Both the position numbers and the translations under genes were made by a program. The notes under the pieces were generated by a model, which did not search any database, had not been told where the DNA came from, and was given only the letters and a program-made list of their open reading frames with translations. Shown one piece after another: positions 50,442 to 58,680 of a stretch of 64,000 nucleotides of DNA (the first letter of the stretch is position 1; each line of letters begins with the position of its first letter). Location of the stretch: positions 26,669-90,668 of the forward strand of contig JAMLIT010000007.1 of the NCBI GenBank assembly GCA_023954035.1. Direction: 5' to 3'. Origin of the DNA: Burkholderiaceae bacterium. GTDB taxonomy: Bacteria; Pseudomonadota; Gammaproteobacteria; Burkholderiales; Burkholderiaceae_C.

Positions 50442-52277
50442 TCACAGCAGGTGATCAGGCGCCAAAGGGCCCAGCACGTTCATCAGCAGACGCAGCAGGA
50501 AGCTGGTGTCGGGCTCCGAGCGCGTGTCCTCCAAGTCGCTCCCCTTGGGCGCGTGCCAGATCAAGCCTTGCTCGTCCTGTTCCACATGCCAGGCCAGATC
50601 ACGCATGCCGGTTTCGATTTGCTTGCCGGCAATGGCCGCGAGCTTGCGGCTGCGGATCAGCAAGGCGATTTCGGTGTTTTGCAGCTCGGAGCGCAGGTCC
50701 AGGTTCATGGAGCCCACCGCCAGCCACCGGCCATCCATGACGAGAAACTTCGAGTGCAGCATGGCGCGCGAACTGCCGGTGCTGCTGCCCGAGCCCGACA
50801 GCCCCAGTGCGCTGCGCAGCCCGGCCTGCTCGCTGCGCATTTCGTACAGCTCCACGCCCATGCCCAGCAAGGCGCTGCGGTGGCCCATGTAGCCGGCGTG
50901 CGCAATCGGTGCGTCGTTGGAGGCCAGGGAATTGGTCAACACCCGCACCCTTACGCCGCGCGCGCGGGCGTCGCGGAAGGCCTGCATGATGTTGGTGCCT
51001 GGTACGAAGTAGGGCGAGACGATGAGCAGCTCGCGCCGGGCCTGGCCCATGAACTGCAGCAGGCCATCGACCACGGTGTCGCCCTGGGCTTCGGACAGGG
51101 GGGGTGTGCTCTGCGCGCCCTCGCTCGAGGCCTTGCCCGCCCGGGGCGCGGACGGCGTGGCCAGCACCGCGCCCTCGCGCGGAGCCGGGCCTGCGCTGCT
51201 TTCCGCTGCGATCTTGGCCGGTTTGTCGGCCAGCATGGCCGCTGGCGCCCAGATGAAACGCGCGCGCGCCAGGTCCATGGGTTGGAATTGCGCCGCGCGG
51301 TGCGCCTGGGCGTCTTTCACGTCTTGCTTGGTGACCGGGGCCGCGCTGTCGGCAGGCGCGCGGGCGGCGGGCGATGCGTCGCTTTTCAATCGCTGGGCTG
51401 CCTGGGCTTGCTCCTGCGTGGCGTCCTCCGCAGGCTGATCGGCCTCGGCCGCGTCCTGGGCGCGAATTTTTTCGCGCATCTCGAGCAGCTCTTTCTTGCT
51501 GATCAGCGCCTGGACCGGGTAGGCGCGCTCGTTGTTCCAGTACTGGTCGAAGCTCTTGGACAGCTCGGCCACGATGGGGCCCGCGGCCAGCACGTCCAGA
51601 TCGACGAAATTGCCCGCCTCGGCATTGCCAAAGTAGGCGTCGCCCAGGTTGCGCCCGCCAGTCACGCCCATGGCGTTGTCAGCGATGAAGAGCTTGTTGT
51701 GCATGCGCTGCTGGGCACGCGAGAAGTCCAGCATCGCGCTGACGATGCGACCCACCTTGGACGCGCGCGGCCCGGCGACGGGGTTGAACATGCGCATCTC
51801 GATGTTGGGCTCGAACGCCAGGCGCATCACCTGGGCGTCGCGCCCGGTGCTGTGGAAGTCGTCCAGCAGCACGCGCACCCGCACCCCGCGCCGCGCCGCC
51901 TGCACCACGCTGCGCAGCAGGCGCGCGGTGCTGGCGTCGGCGTGGATGGCGTAGTACTGCAGATCCAGGGTTTTTTCTGCCGCTTCGGCCAGCGCCAGGC
52001 GGCTGCCGTAGGCGTCGTCCGGGCCGCTGAGCAAGAGAAAACCCGAGGCGCTTTGGGCGTGCGCCGCCTGGCGCCGCTGTGCGACGATCGCACCGAGCGC
52101 GGTGGTGGCGGGGGTGGCCAGCGCGTGGGAAACCGGCCGTTCCACGTTTTCCGGCAGGCCGGAGCAGGCACTGAGCAGCATGGCCAGTCCAATGGCATTC
52201 AAGAGGGCGCGAAGCATCATGGCGATCGCCGTGCGGCGCCGGAGAAACAGGCGTTTCAGACTGTCGGGCCGCGTCAC
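50442..52277 (-). CDS. Phospholipase D-like / cardiolipin synthase-like lipoprotein (ClsC type)
   Basis: Up to 611 aa; in-frame starts at 52220 and 52217 directly precede the signal segment, which ends MLLSACSG, a lipobox. Two HKD motifs are intact: HNKLFIADNAMGVTGGRN in the first half and HSKFLVMDGRWLAVGSMN in the second, so it is a PLD-fold phosphatidyltransferase or hydrolase, closest in layout to ClsC. A low-complexity Ala/Pro/Ser-rich stretch of about 110 residues (about 285-395) is inserted between the two halves. It faces dusC tail to tail and is preceded by a 225-base gap. Confidence 0.85.
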   Translation of the reverse strand: MTRPDSLKRLFLRRRTAIAMMLRALLNAIGLAMLLSACSGLPENVERPVSHALATPATTALGAIVAQRRQAAHAQSASGFLLLSGPDDAYGSRLALAEAAEKTLDLQYYAIHADASTARLLRSVVQAARRGVRVRVLLDDFHSTGRDAQVMRLAFEPNIEMRMFNPVAGPRASKVGRIVSAMLDFSRAQQRMHNKLFIADNAMGVTGGRNLGDAYFGNAEAGNFVDLDVLAAGPIVAELSKSFDQYWNNERAYPVQALISKKELLEMREKIRAQDAAEADQPAEDATQEQAQAAQRLKSDASPAARAPADSAAPVTKQDVKDAQAHRAAQFQPMDLARARFIWAPAAMLADKPAKIAAESSAGPAPREGAVLATPSAPRAGKASSEGAQSTPPLSEAQGDTVVDGLLQFMGQARRELLIVSPYFVPGTNIMQAFRDARARGVRVRVLTNSLASNDAPIAHAGYMGHRSALLGMGVELYEMRSEQAGLRSALGLSGSGSSTGSSRAMLHSKFLVMDGRWLAVGSMNLDLRSELQNTEIALLIRSRKLAAIAGKQIETGMRDLAWHVEQDEQGLIWHAPKGSDLEDTRSEPDTSFLLRLLMNVLGPLAPDHLL

Positions 52278-52451
52278 TGCAGGTCAGCGTAACCGCTTCG
52301 CCCGCCCGCCTGCGTCAGACGCCGCGCCGCGCGTGCGACGGGAGCGCTTGGCTCGCAGGCGGCTCCGCCTGCGCCGAGGCACAAGGGCGTCGGCGTTCGC
52401 CAGCGTGCGAAAAAAACCGGTGCCCCCGCGGATCACCGGTTTTGCTCCTTA

Positions 52452-52500
52452 AATCATAGCTGCTCGCGCTTGATTAATGAGCGCTAGAGGTCGATAAGAC
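52452..52500 (+). repeat. Copy of the TAGCGC palindromic repeat after proX
   Basis: TCATAGCTGCTCGCGCTTGAT, shortened here to ATAGCTGCTCGCGCTTG, then ATGAGCGCTAGAGGTCG. It abuts the proX stop codon on the opposite strand and could serve as its terminator. The rest of the 225-base gap (52278-52451) shows no clear gene. Confidence 0.75.
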
Positions 52501-52502
52501 TC

Positions 52503-53519
52503 TTATTTTGTCGCGGCGCGCGCCTTGGCCAGCCAGCCGTCAAACGTCTTCTGGTGTGCTTTTATCCAGCCTTCGGTGTGGCGGTCGATGTCGGCGGCGC
52601 TGTTCTCGCCCTGGGCCATGCGGTTGTTTTGCGAGTTGATGTCGTTGATGGACAACTGCATCACTTCAAACAGCTTGCCCGCCGCCGGGTTCTTCTCCAC
52701 GAAATCCTTGTTGGCCACGATTTGCTGCTTGTTCACCACGAAGCCGTAGTTTTTGCCGTTGGGCAGTTTGGTGTCGAGTTTGCCCTGCTCGCCGGGCAGG
52801 GAGGAGAACGGCACTTCCAGCCAGACCACGTCCTTGCCGGGCTTGAGCTGCGCGCTCACCCAGTACGGGGTCCAGGTGTAATAGAACACAGGCTTGCCGG
52901 CCTTGAAGCGGGTGATGGTGTCGGCAATCAGGGCCGAGTAGCTGCCCTGGTTGTGCGTCACCGTGTCGCGCAGCTTGAAGGCAGTGAGTTGGTGCTCGAT
53001 GACCGCTTCGCAGCCCCAGCCGGGGGTGCAGCCTGTCAGATCGGCCTTGCCGTCGCCATCGGCATCGAACAGCTTGGCGATTTTTGGATCTGCGAATTGG
53101 GCGATGTTGGTAATTTTGTATTTGTCGGCCGTCTTCTTGTCGATCAGGTAGCCCTGCGCGGCGTTGTCCGAGTACACGCCCTTGCGCGCCAGCTTGTCGT
53201 CGCCGCCGGCGTTCTTGTAGAAGTCGGCATGCATGGGGTTCCAGTGGTCGGCCATGAAGGTCGCGTCGCCGTTGGCAATCGCGATGTGGGCGGTCGGGTA
53301 TTCCACTTCCTTGATGGGTTTGACCTCGTAGCCGAGCTTTTCCAGCGCTTTCATCACAAGTTGCGTCTGGAAGGTTTCCTCGGCGATCGAGCTTTTGAGC
53401 GGTTGCACTTGCACGCCCTTGCCCGGCATGGGGTCGGCGGCATGGGCAGCACCGGCCAGACCCAACGCGAGACCGGCGGCTGCGAAAAGAGGATGGATGC
53501 GAAAGTTGGTGTGTGGCAT
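52503..53519 (-). CDS. proX: Glycine betaine/proline ABC importer binding protein ProX
   Basis: Periplasmic binding protein of 338 aa. The signal peptide [20 protein letters not shown] ends [27 protein letters not shown] and [17 protein letters not shown] match the E. coli ProX betaine pocket, with Trp residues in [14 protein letters not shown] and [11 protein letters not shown] good AAGGAG lies before ATG 53519. It is the last gene of proVWX, 32 bases after proW. Import of betaine-like osmoprotectants is the family role. Confidence 0.94.
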   Translation of the reverse strand: MPHTNFRIHPLFAAAGLALGLAGAAHAADPMPGKGVQVQPLKSSIAEETFQTQLVMKALEKLGYEVKPIKEVEYPTAHIAIANGDATFMADHWNPMHADFYKNAGGDDKLARKGVYSDNAAQGYLIDKKTADKYKITNIAQFADPKIAKLFDADGDGKADLTGCTPGWGCEAVIEHQLTAFKLRDTVTHNQGSYSALIADTITRFKAGKPVFYYTWTPYWVSAQLKPGKDVVWLEVPFSSLPGEQGKLDTKLPNGKNYGFVVNKQQIVANKDFVEKNPAAGKLFEVMQLSINDINSQNNRMAQGENSAADIDRHTEGWIKAHQKTFDGWLAKARAATK

Positions 53520-53551
53520 GGGAACTCCTTGCGTGAAAAACTGGGGGGCTT

Positions 53552-54841
53552 TCAACCGCGTGCGGTGGAAAGTTCGGTGGGGTTTGCGCCCGGGGTGGCG
53601 GACGCTGGTGCCGGCGCTGCCTGCCGGCTGGGGCGCAGCACGCGCAGGGTCAGACCGACCGGGCCGGTCTGCCACCAGTGGCGCACGCCACGGCGCGGCT
53701 GACCCATGGCTTGCGTGATGCGGTCGAGCGTGATGGCCAGCAGCACGATGCCCAGGCCGCCCACGGTCGCCAGGCCCATGTCGAGACGCCCAATGCCGCG
53801 CAGGACCATCTGGCCCAGGCCGCCGACGGCAATCATTGAGGCGATGACAACCATGGAAAGCGACAGCATCAGCGATTGGTTGATGCCGGCCATCACCGAC
53901 GGCATGGCCAGCGGCAGTTGCACCTTCAGCAGCATCTGCATCGGCGAAGCGCCATAGGCACGCGCCGCCTCGATCAGGTCGGGCCGCACCTGGCGGATGC
54001 CCAGGTTGGTCAATCTCACCAGCGGTGGCAGCGCAAAAACGATGGTGACGATGACGCCCGGCACGTTGCCAATGCCGAACAGCATCACCACGGGCACAAG
54101 GTAAACGAAGGCCGGCGTGGTTTGCATGGCGTCGAGAAACGGCCGCATGATGCGCTGCGCCCTGTCGCTCGAGGCCAGCACGATGCCCAGCGGCAAGCCA
54201 ATGATGACGCAGAACACCAGCGAAGTGAGCACCAGCGAGAGCGTCACCATGGCTTCGGGCCAGATGCCCAGCATGGCGACCACCAGCAGCGACACCACGG
54301 CGCCCACGGCAATCAGGCGCCCAGCGAACTGCCAGGCGAGCACGCCCATCAGCACGATCATGGCCAGGGAAGGAATGCTGGTCAGCAGGCCCTCGACCCA
54401 GGAGAGGGTGCTGTCGATCGGTACCCGCACGGTCTGGAAGAAGGGGCGGAAGTTCTGCACCACCCAGGCCAGGCCATGGTTGATCCAGCTTTCAACGGGA
54501 AGCGACCCGTCCCATAGCTGGTGCAGCGCGAAGCCGCTTTGCTGGCCAGCGGCATCGGCCTGGCCGGCCAGCGCATCGGGCGTGCCCAGCCAGCCGCTGG
54601 CGGGTGTCGGGTCGGCACTGGCCGTGGCGGTTCCCCAGGCGTCGGCGCCGGCGGGTTCAGACGCTGGCGCTGCCGGCGTCGCGGCGACGTCCCAGGGCGA
54701 GGGCGCAGCGGCGGCGGCGTCGCTGTCGGCGGACCACGGGCTGGCGTCTGCGGCGGGCGCCAGGGGCATGTCCTGTGCCTGCGCGCTGGGTGCGTCCGGC
54801 GCAGCCTGGGCAAGGGTCAAGGGGAGGGTGGAGTCGGTCAT
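53552..54841 (-). CDS. proW: Glycine betaine/proline ABC importer permease ProW
   Basis: A 429-aa inner-membrane channel subunit. The core (about 150-390) has the EAA-type loop [24 protein letters not shown] and the family segment [20 protein letters not shown]. The first ~100 residues are a low-complexity Ala/Pro/Asp region, longer and less ordered than the E. coli N-terminal tail. The C-terminus ([16 protein letters not shown]) is also low-complexity. It lies 10 bases after proV and 32 before proX. Confidence 0.93.
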   Translation of the reverse strand: MTDSTLPLTLAQAAPDAPSAQAQDMPLAPAADASPWSADSDAAAAAPSPWDVAATPAAPASEPAGADAWGTATASADPTPASGWLGTPDALAGQADAAGQQSGFALHQLWDGSLPVESWINHGLAWVVQNFRPFFQTVRVPIDSTLSWVEGLLTSIPSLAMIVLMGVLAWQFAGRLIAVGAVVSLLVVAMLGIWPEAMVTLSLVLTSLVFCVIIGLPLGIVLASSDRAQRIMRPFLDAMQTTPAFVYLVPVVMLFGIGNVPGVIVTIVFALPPLVRLTNLGIRQVRPDLIEAARAYGASPMQMLLKVQLPLAMPSVMAGINQSLMLSLSMVVIASMIAVGGLGQMVLRGIGRLDMGLATVGGLGIVLLAITLDRITQAMGQPRRGVRHWWQTGPVGLTLRVLRPSRQAAPAPASATPGANPTELSTARG

Positions 54842-54851
54842 AAGCGGTCTT

Positions 54852-56102
54852 TCAGGCGGTCATGGCCGCGGCATGCGCAGCCGGGTCTGCAGGCGTTTCG
54901 ATGTGCGGTGTGTCGCGGTCTAGGAATTTGAGCAGGGTGGTTTTGCTGATCACACCTGTCAGGCGGCCGTCCGCCTGCAGCACCGGAACGGCGCAGGGCG
55001 CGTGCGCGACCTGGCCAAACAGGTCGGCGACCGGGGCGTCGGCCGCAATCGTCTCCAGCCCGGACAGGTAGGCGTGCTGCAGACCGAGCGGACCGTTGTG
55101 CCCGTCCAGGGCGCCGCGCAGCGACTCGGCAGATACGGTACCCAGATAGCCGCCCTTGGGCGTGACGATGTAGGCAAAGTCGCGGTCGTCGTTCTCGATG
55201 AGCTTGAGCGCGGCGCGCGAGCCTCTGTCGCTGTGCTCAGAGACAATGGTCAGCGGCTTGCGCGCGATGTCGCCGGCCTTGAACACCGCCGCCGCATCCA
55301 CGCCGCGCACAAAACTGCGCACGTAGTCGTTGGCAGGGGCGCGCAGGATTTCGTCGGGCGTTCCCACCTGCACCACGTGGCCGTCTTTCATGATGGCAAT
55401 GCGGTCGCCGATGCGCATGGCCTCGTCCAGGTCGTGCGAGATGAAGACGATGGTGCGGCGCCGAATTTCCTGCAAGCGCATCAGTTCGCTTTGCATCTCG
55501 GTGCGAATGATGGGGTCGAGCGCAGAGAAGGCTTCGTCCATGAGCAGAATCGAAGGGTCGGACGCCAGCGCGCGCGCCAGTCCCACGCGCTGCTGCATGC
55601 CGCCCGAGAGTTCGTCGGGGTAGCTTGCGCCCCAGCCGGCCAGCCCGACTTGCTCTAGCGCCAGTGACGCTTGGCGCTGGCGGTCCTCCCGCGCCACGCC
55701 GGCCAGTTCCAGGCCGAGGGCGGTGTTGTCCTGCACGGTCATGTGCGGCATCAGTGCGAACGACTGGAACACCATGCTGATGTCCTTGCGGCGCAGCGCG
55801 CGCAAGTCGGCGTCGGAGAGCTTGCCCATGTCCACGCCATCGACCAGGATGCGTCCGGCTGTGGGTTCGATCAGGCGGTTGAGCAGGCGCACCAGGGTCG
55901 ACTTGCCCGAGCCCGACAAGCCCATCACGACGAAAATTTCCCCTGGTTCAATGGTGAAGTGCGCGTCGAAGACACCAATCGACTGCCCGGTGCGGGCCAG
56001 GATGTCTTCTTTGCTGCATCCCTCGCGCACCAACTCCAGCGCAGCCTGCGGCGAGTCGCCGAACACTTTGAAGGCATGTTCGATGGTGATTTGTTTGGCC
56101 AT
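54852..56102 (-). CDS. proV: Glycine betaine/proline ABC importer ATPase ProV
   Basis: A 416-aa ATPase. Walker A GLSGSGKS near residue 60, Q-loop [12 protein letters not shown], signature [16 protein letters not shown], Walker [14 protein letters not shown] and the switch His in FISHDLDEA are intact. Two CBS repeats follow (about 285-400; [20 protein letters not shown]), which in relatives sense ionic strength. An insertion before Walker A ([20 protein letters not shown]) is typical of ProV. AAGGAA precedes ATG 56102. A small-RNA gene ends about 230 bases upstream on the same strand. Confidence 0.95.
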   Translation of the reverse strand: MAKQITIEHAFKVFGDSPQAALELVREGCSKEDILARTGQSIGVFDAHFTIEPGEIFVVMGLSGSGKSTLVRLLNRLIEPTAGRILVDGVDMGKLSDADLRALRRKDISMVFQSFALMPHMTVQDNTALGLELAGVAREDRQRQASLALEQVGLAGWGASYPDELSGGMQQRVGLARALASDPSILLMDEAFSALDPIIRTEMQSELMRLQEIRRRTIVFISHDLDEAMRIGDRIAIMKDGHVVQVGTPDEILRAPANDYVRSFVRGVDAAAVFKAGDIARKPLTIVSEHSDRGSRAALKLIENDDRDFAYIVTPKGGYLGTVSAESLRGALDGHNGPLGLQHAYLSGLETIAADAPVADLFGQVAHAPCAVPVLQADGRLTGVISKTTLLKFLDRDTPHIETPADPAAHAAAMTA

Positions 56103-56331
56103 GGATGGATTTCCTTGTGTCGTTGCGTGGTGCGCTCCAGCCACCAAAGCAGTCTGGGCAGAATGTGAGAAAAGCGGGCCCACGCTATGCGCAGTCGCAA
56201 GAATGCACTGCGGCGTCGGACCTGTTGGATACCAAGGACGCGAAGTCGGGCGATGGAAAGCGTCCTTGCCCGCCGCGGCGCCACGCCGGTGGTCCCATGG
56301 GGCCCAGCCTGGTAGCCTGCCGCAACGAGCC
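56103..56331. other. Leader region of proVWX, no gene seen
   Basis: 229 bases between the proV start and the small-RNA terminator. It must hold the proV promoter, since the terminator at 56360-56332 should block read-through, but no convincing -35/-10 pair was identified. Two short GC-rich stretches (56270-56310) could fold. No open frame with coding character was found. Confidence 0.4.
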
Positions 56332-56360
56332 GAAAACAAAAAAGCACGCCTAGGCGTGCT
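56332..56360 (-). terminator. Intrinsic terminator of the candidate small RNA
   Basis: AGCACGCCTAGGCGTGCT is a perfect 18-base palindrome (56360-56343) followed on the minus strand by TTTTTGTTTT. It also serves as the terminator of the 143-aa protein gene that ends at 56481. Confidence 0.85.
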
Positions 56361-56429
56361 GAAGAGGTTTCGTAGCGGGAGCTACGCAAGCCATTGGTTA
56401 ATTACCTGCAAATCAGGTTGTAAAGCACC
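56332..56429 (-). ncRNA. Candidate small regulatory RNA of about 95 nt
   Basis: On the minus strand a promoter at 56463-56435 would start transcription near 56429. The transcript folds into three hairpins: CCTG-ATTTG-CAGG (56417-56404 region), CGTAGC-TCCC-GCTACG (56386-56371) with a UCCC loop able to pair with Shine-Dalgarno sequences, and the terminator at 56360-56343. An unpaired ACCUCUUC stretch lies between the last two. No reading frame of useful length exists in it. The build (promoter, exposed pyrimidine loop, rho-independent end) is that of a trans-acting sRNA. It could also be a 3' UTR product of the upstream gene. Confidence 0.55.
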
Positions 56430-56434
56430 GATAA

Positions 56435-56463
56435 ATTATACAAATTATGATTATTTGAGTAAA
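56435..56463 (-). promoter_or_regulatory. Strong sigma-70-type promoter for the small RNA
   Basis: On the minus strand TTTACT (56463-56458), exactly 17 bases, TATAAT (56440-56435). The -10 matches consensus fully and the -35 at four of six. The surrounding AT-rich stretch is exceptional in this GC-rich window, and the promoter directs transcription towards proV. Confidence 0.65.
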
Positions 56464-56480
56464 AACATGGGTTTTAGAAA

Positions 56481-56912
56481 TTATGGTAATCGCGATGCGG
56501 AGTGCGCCGGCCCACGCTTGTGCCGCCTGCGGCGGCGATCGATGAACCAGGCCAGAAAAGGCAGCAAGAGCATGGATCCGGGGACCACCCAGACAATGAG
56601 GTAGGGGCTCACGGACGAAGCCGAACGCATCACCTCGCGCAAGTGGGCGCGCTCGGCAGCAGTCCATTCGCCTTGCCGCCGTTGGCGGACGAGCCAGACT
56701 ACAGAGCCCCGCATGGTGGCCAGTTCAGTGCGAAATCGGGTCTGTTCCCGTGTGTTTCCGGCAAGAAACGAGCAGAACCACGCCGGGGCGCGCTCCAGAC
56801 GCCGTTGGAATGCGCTGGTGGAATGCGGATCGAAAGGCTCCGCAGCGGCGCTGGCCTCGGTCGGAAGCAAGGGATCGGCCGCAGCGGGCGGGTGGGGAGG
56901 GAGCGAATGCAT
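56481..56912 (-). CDS. Hypothetical protein with C-terminal LETM1-like membrane segment
   Basis: A 143-aa protein. The N-terminal 100 residues are polar and partly low-complexity (MHSLPPHPPAAADPLLPTEA), with a helical region FQRRLERAPAWFCSFLAGNTR. Near the end SPYLIVWVVPGSMLLLPFLA followed by WFIDRRRRRHK forms one membrane helix and a basic tail, resembling a motif in LETM1-type proteins. The resemblance is faint. It follows rnk on the same strand by 29 bases and ends just upstream of the small-RNA promoter. Confidence 0.65.
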   Translation of the reverse strand: MHSLPPHPPAAADPLLPTEASAAAEPFDPHSTSAFQRRLERAPAWFCSFLAGNTREQTRFRTELATMRGSVVWLVRQRRQGEWTAAERAHLREVMRSASSVSPYLIVWVVPGSMLLLPFLAWFIDRRRRRHKRGPAHSASRLP

Positions 56913-56941
56913 TCGCGCTGCCTGCGTGACGGACCCGCCTC

Positions 56942-57352
56942 TCAGCGATGCAGTTCGCCCGCGCGCTCGGGCTGGTAGCTCACTTCGGCGACACGCACCG
57001 TCATGCTGCCACCGCCAGGCACTGGCCAGGCCAGTTGGTCGCCGACGGAAAGACCCAGCAAGGCGCTGCCCACGGGCGCAAAAATCGAGATGGCGTTCTC
57101 GGTACTGCCAGCGTCGCGGGGATAGACCAGGGTCAGGCAGAAATCCTTCCCCGTCTCCTGAATGGAGAACTTGACCGTGGAATGCATGGTCACGACGTGG
57201 GGCGGCATGTCGGCGGGCTCGACAATCTCGGCGCGGTCCAGTTCGGCCTGCAATTGCGCGCGGCCCGGAAAGCTCGCGCCGGCAGGCGTGGCCAGCAGGG
57301 ATTCGAGCCGCTCAAGATCGAGCGAGGAGACAGTGATGGGAGGTTTGGACAT
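56942..57352 (-). CDS. rnk: Regulator of nucleoside diphosphate kinase (Rnk), GreA/GreB C-terminal family
   Basis: A 136-aa protein, the same length as E. coli Rnk. ATG 57352 starts MSKPPITVSSLDLERLESLL. The short N-terminal hairpin is followed by the GreA/B-type C-terminal domain: PPHVVTMHSTVKFS, VYPRDAGSTENAISIFAPVGSALLGLSVGDQLAWPVP. Rnk binds RNA polymerase but lacks the long coiled coil needed for transcript cleavage. An in-frame ATG at 57412 would add 20 residues and is less likely. It is divergent from the acyltransferase with 186 bases between starts. Confidence 0.9.
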   Translation of the reverse strand: MSKPPITVSSLDLERLESLLATPAGASFPGRAQLQAELDRAEIVEPADMPPHVVTMHSTVKFSIQETGKDFCLTLVYPRDAGSTENAISIFAPVGSALLGLSVGDQLAWPVPGGGSMTVRVAEVSYQPERAGELHR

Positions 57353-57538
57353 GCCGCAGACCATTTTCATGTTTCGAGGGAATGCTTCAGTGTAGCGCTG
57401 TCGCCAAGCCACAGCGCCGGGACTTGGTATGGGAACGGCTACCCGCGCTCGCGATGGTCAACCTGCCGGCCCCGCATTCGTTGATGGGTGTTTGCCGCGC
57501 GTCAAATGGACGCGGCGGCGCGCTCCCACATTGGTTGT

Positions 57539-58675
57539 ATGGCGTCGTCTTCTCCCCGCAGTCCCTGGATCGACGTGCTCAAGGGCACGGCTTGCATGGC
57601 CATCGTCTGGCACCACCTTTCGGTCTATGGACCGCTGGCGCGCACCGTCTGGCCGCTGGCGCCGACGCTGCTGGCCTGGCTGTACGACTATGCGCGCATG
57701 GCCGTGCAGATTTTTCTGGTGGTCGGCGGTTATCTGGCGGCGGCAAGCCTTGCGCCCACGGGGCTGGCGCGATTCGAGAGCGCTGCAGCGCAGCTTTCAC
57801 GCCGTTTCGTGCGCCTGGCCGTTCCTTACGCGGCGGCGCTGGTGGCTGCCGTGGCGGTCGCTGCTCTGCTGCGTCCGTGGTGGAGCGACCCCAGCCTGCC
57901 GGGGGCACCCCATTGGGGGCAGCTGCTGGCCAACGCTTTCATGCTGCAGGATTTGATGGACCAGAGCGCACTGTCTGCCGGCGTGTGGTACGTAGCCATC
58001 GACTTGCAGCTTTTTTCCATGGCGACGCTGTGGCTTGCGCTGGCCCGACGCGCCGGGCAAGGACGCACTGCGTGGGGAGTGCGCGCGCGAGCAGCTTTGG
58101 GCCCGGCCGGTGTGCTGGCGGGTTGCACCGCGTCGCTCTGGTTCTTCAACCGCGATCCTGCGCTCGACGCCTGGGGCATTTACTTCTTTGGTTCCTATGG
58201 TCTGGGCATGTGTACATACTGGGCAACGGGCAGTGCGCGGCCTGCGCGGTCGATGGCGGCACTGGCGCTGCTTGCTGCGGTGGCACTGGCCCTGGACTTT
58301 CGCCCACGACTGGCACTGGCTTTTGCGACCTGCGCTCTTTTGGCCTGGCTGGCGCGGGGGGCGCTCCCGAACCGCAGCGCCTTGCCCCGTCGCGCTGCGG
58401 CCCCGCTGGCTTGGGTGGGGCAGCGTTCGTACTCGGTGTTCCTGGTGCATTTCCCGGTGTGCCTGGCGGTAAATGCAGCGTTCTCCACATTGTGGCCCGC
58501 CCAGATCTGGATGCATGCGCTCGGCCTGTGGGTGGCGTTTGCGGCCTCGATATTGGCTGGTTGTCTCCTCTACGAGAACGTCGAGCGCCCGTCCGCCACC
58601 GCCCTGCGGGCGCTGCGCTGGCAGGCGCGGCTGCTGGGCGCTGGCTGGCTGGTGGCCATCGCGCAGAGCCTGTAG
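57539..58675 (+). CDS. Membrane acyltransferase, acyltransferase 3 family
   Basis: A 378-aa polytopic inner-membrane enzyme that transfers acyl groups (often acetyl) to envelope sugars. ATG 57539 gives MASSSPRSPWIDVLKGTACM and the catalytic-type motif AIVWHHLSVYGPLA near residue 21. About ten hydrophobic helices follow, with GQRSYSVFLVHFPVCLAVN near residue 290 as the late conserved segment. The substrate cannot be read from the sequence. It converges on the phosphoethanolamine transferase gene with 5 bases between stops. Confidence 0.87.
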   Translation: MASSSPRSPWIDVLKGTACMAIVWHHLSVYGPLARTVWPLAPTLLAWLYDYARMAVQIFLVVGGYLAAASLAPTGLARFESAAAQLSRRFVRLAVPYAAALVAAVAVAALLRPWWSDPSLPGAPHWGQLLANAFMLQDLMDQSALSAGVWYVAIDLQLFSMATLWLALARRAGQGRTAWGVRARAALGPAGVLAGCTASLWFFNRDPALDAWGIYFFGSYGLGMCTYWATGSARPARSMAALALLAAVALALDFRPRLALAFATCALLAWLARGALPNRSALPRRAAAPLAWVGQRSYSVFLVHFPVCLAVNAAFSTLWPAQIWMHALGLWVAFAASILAGCLLYENVERPSATALRALRWQARLLGAGWLVAIAQSL

Positions 58676-58680
58676 CGCAT

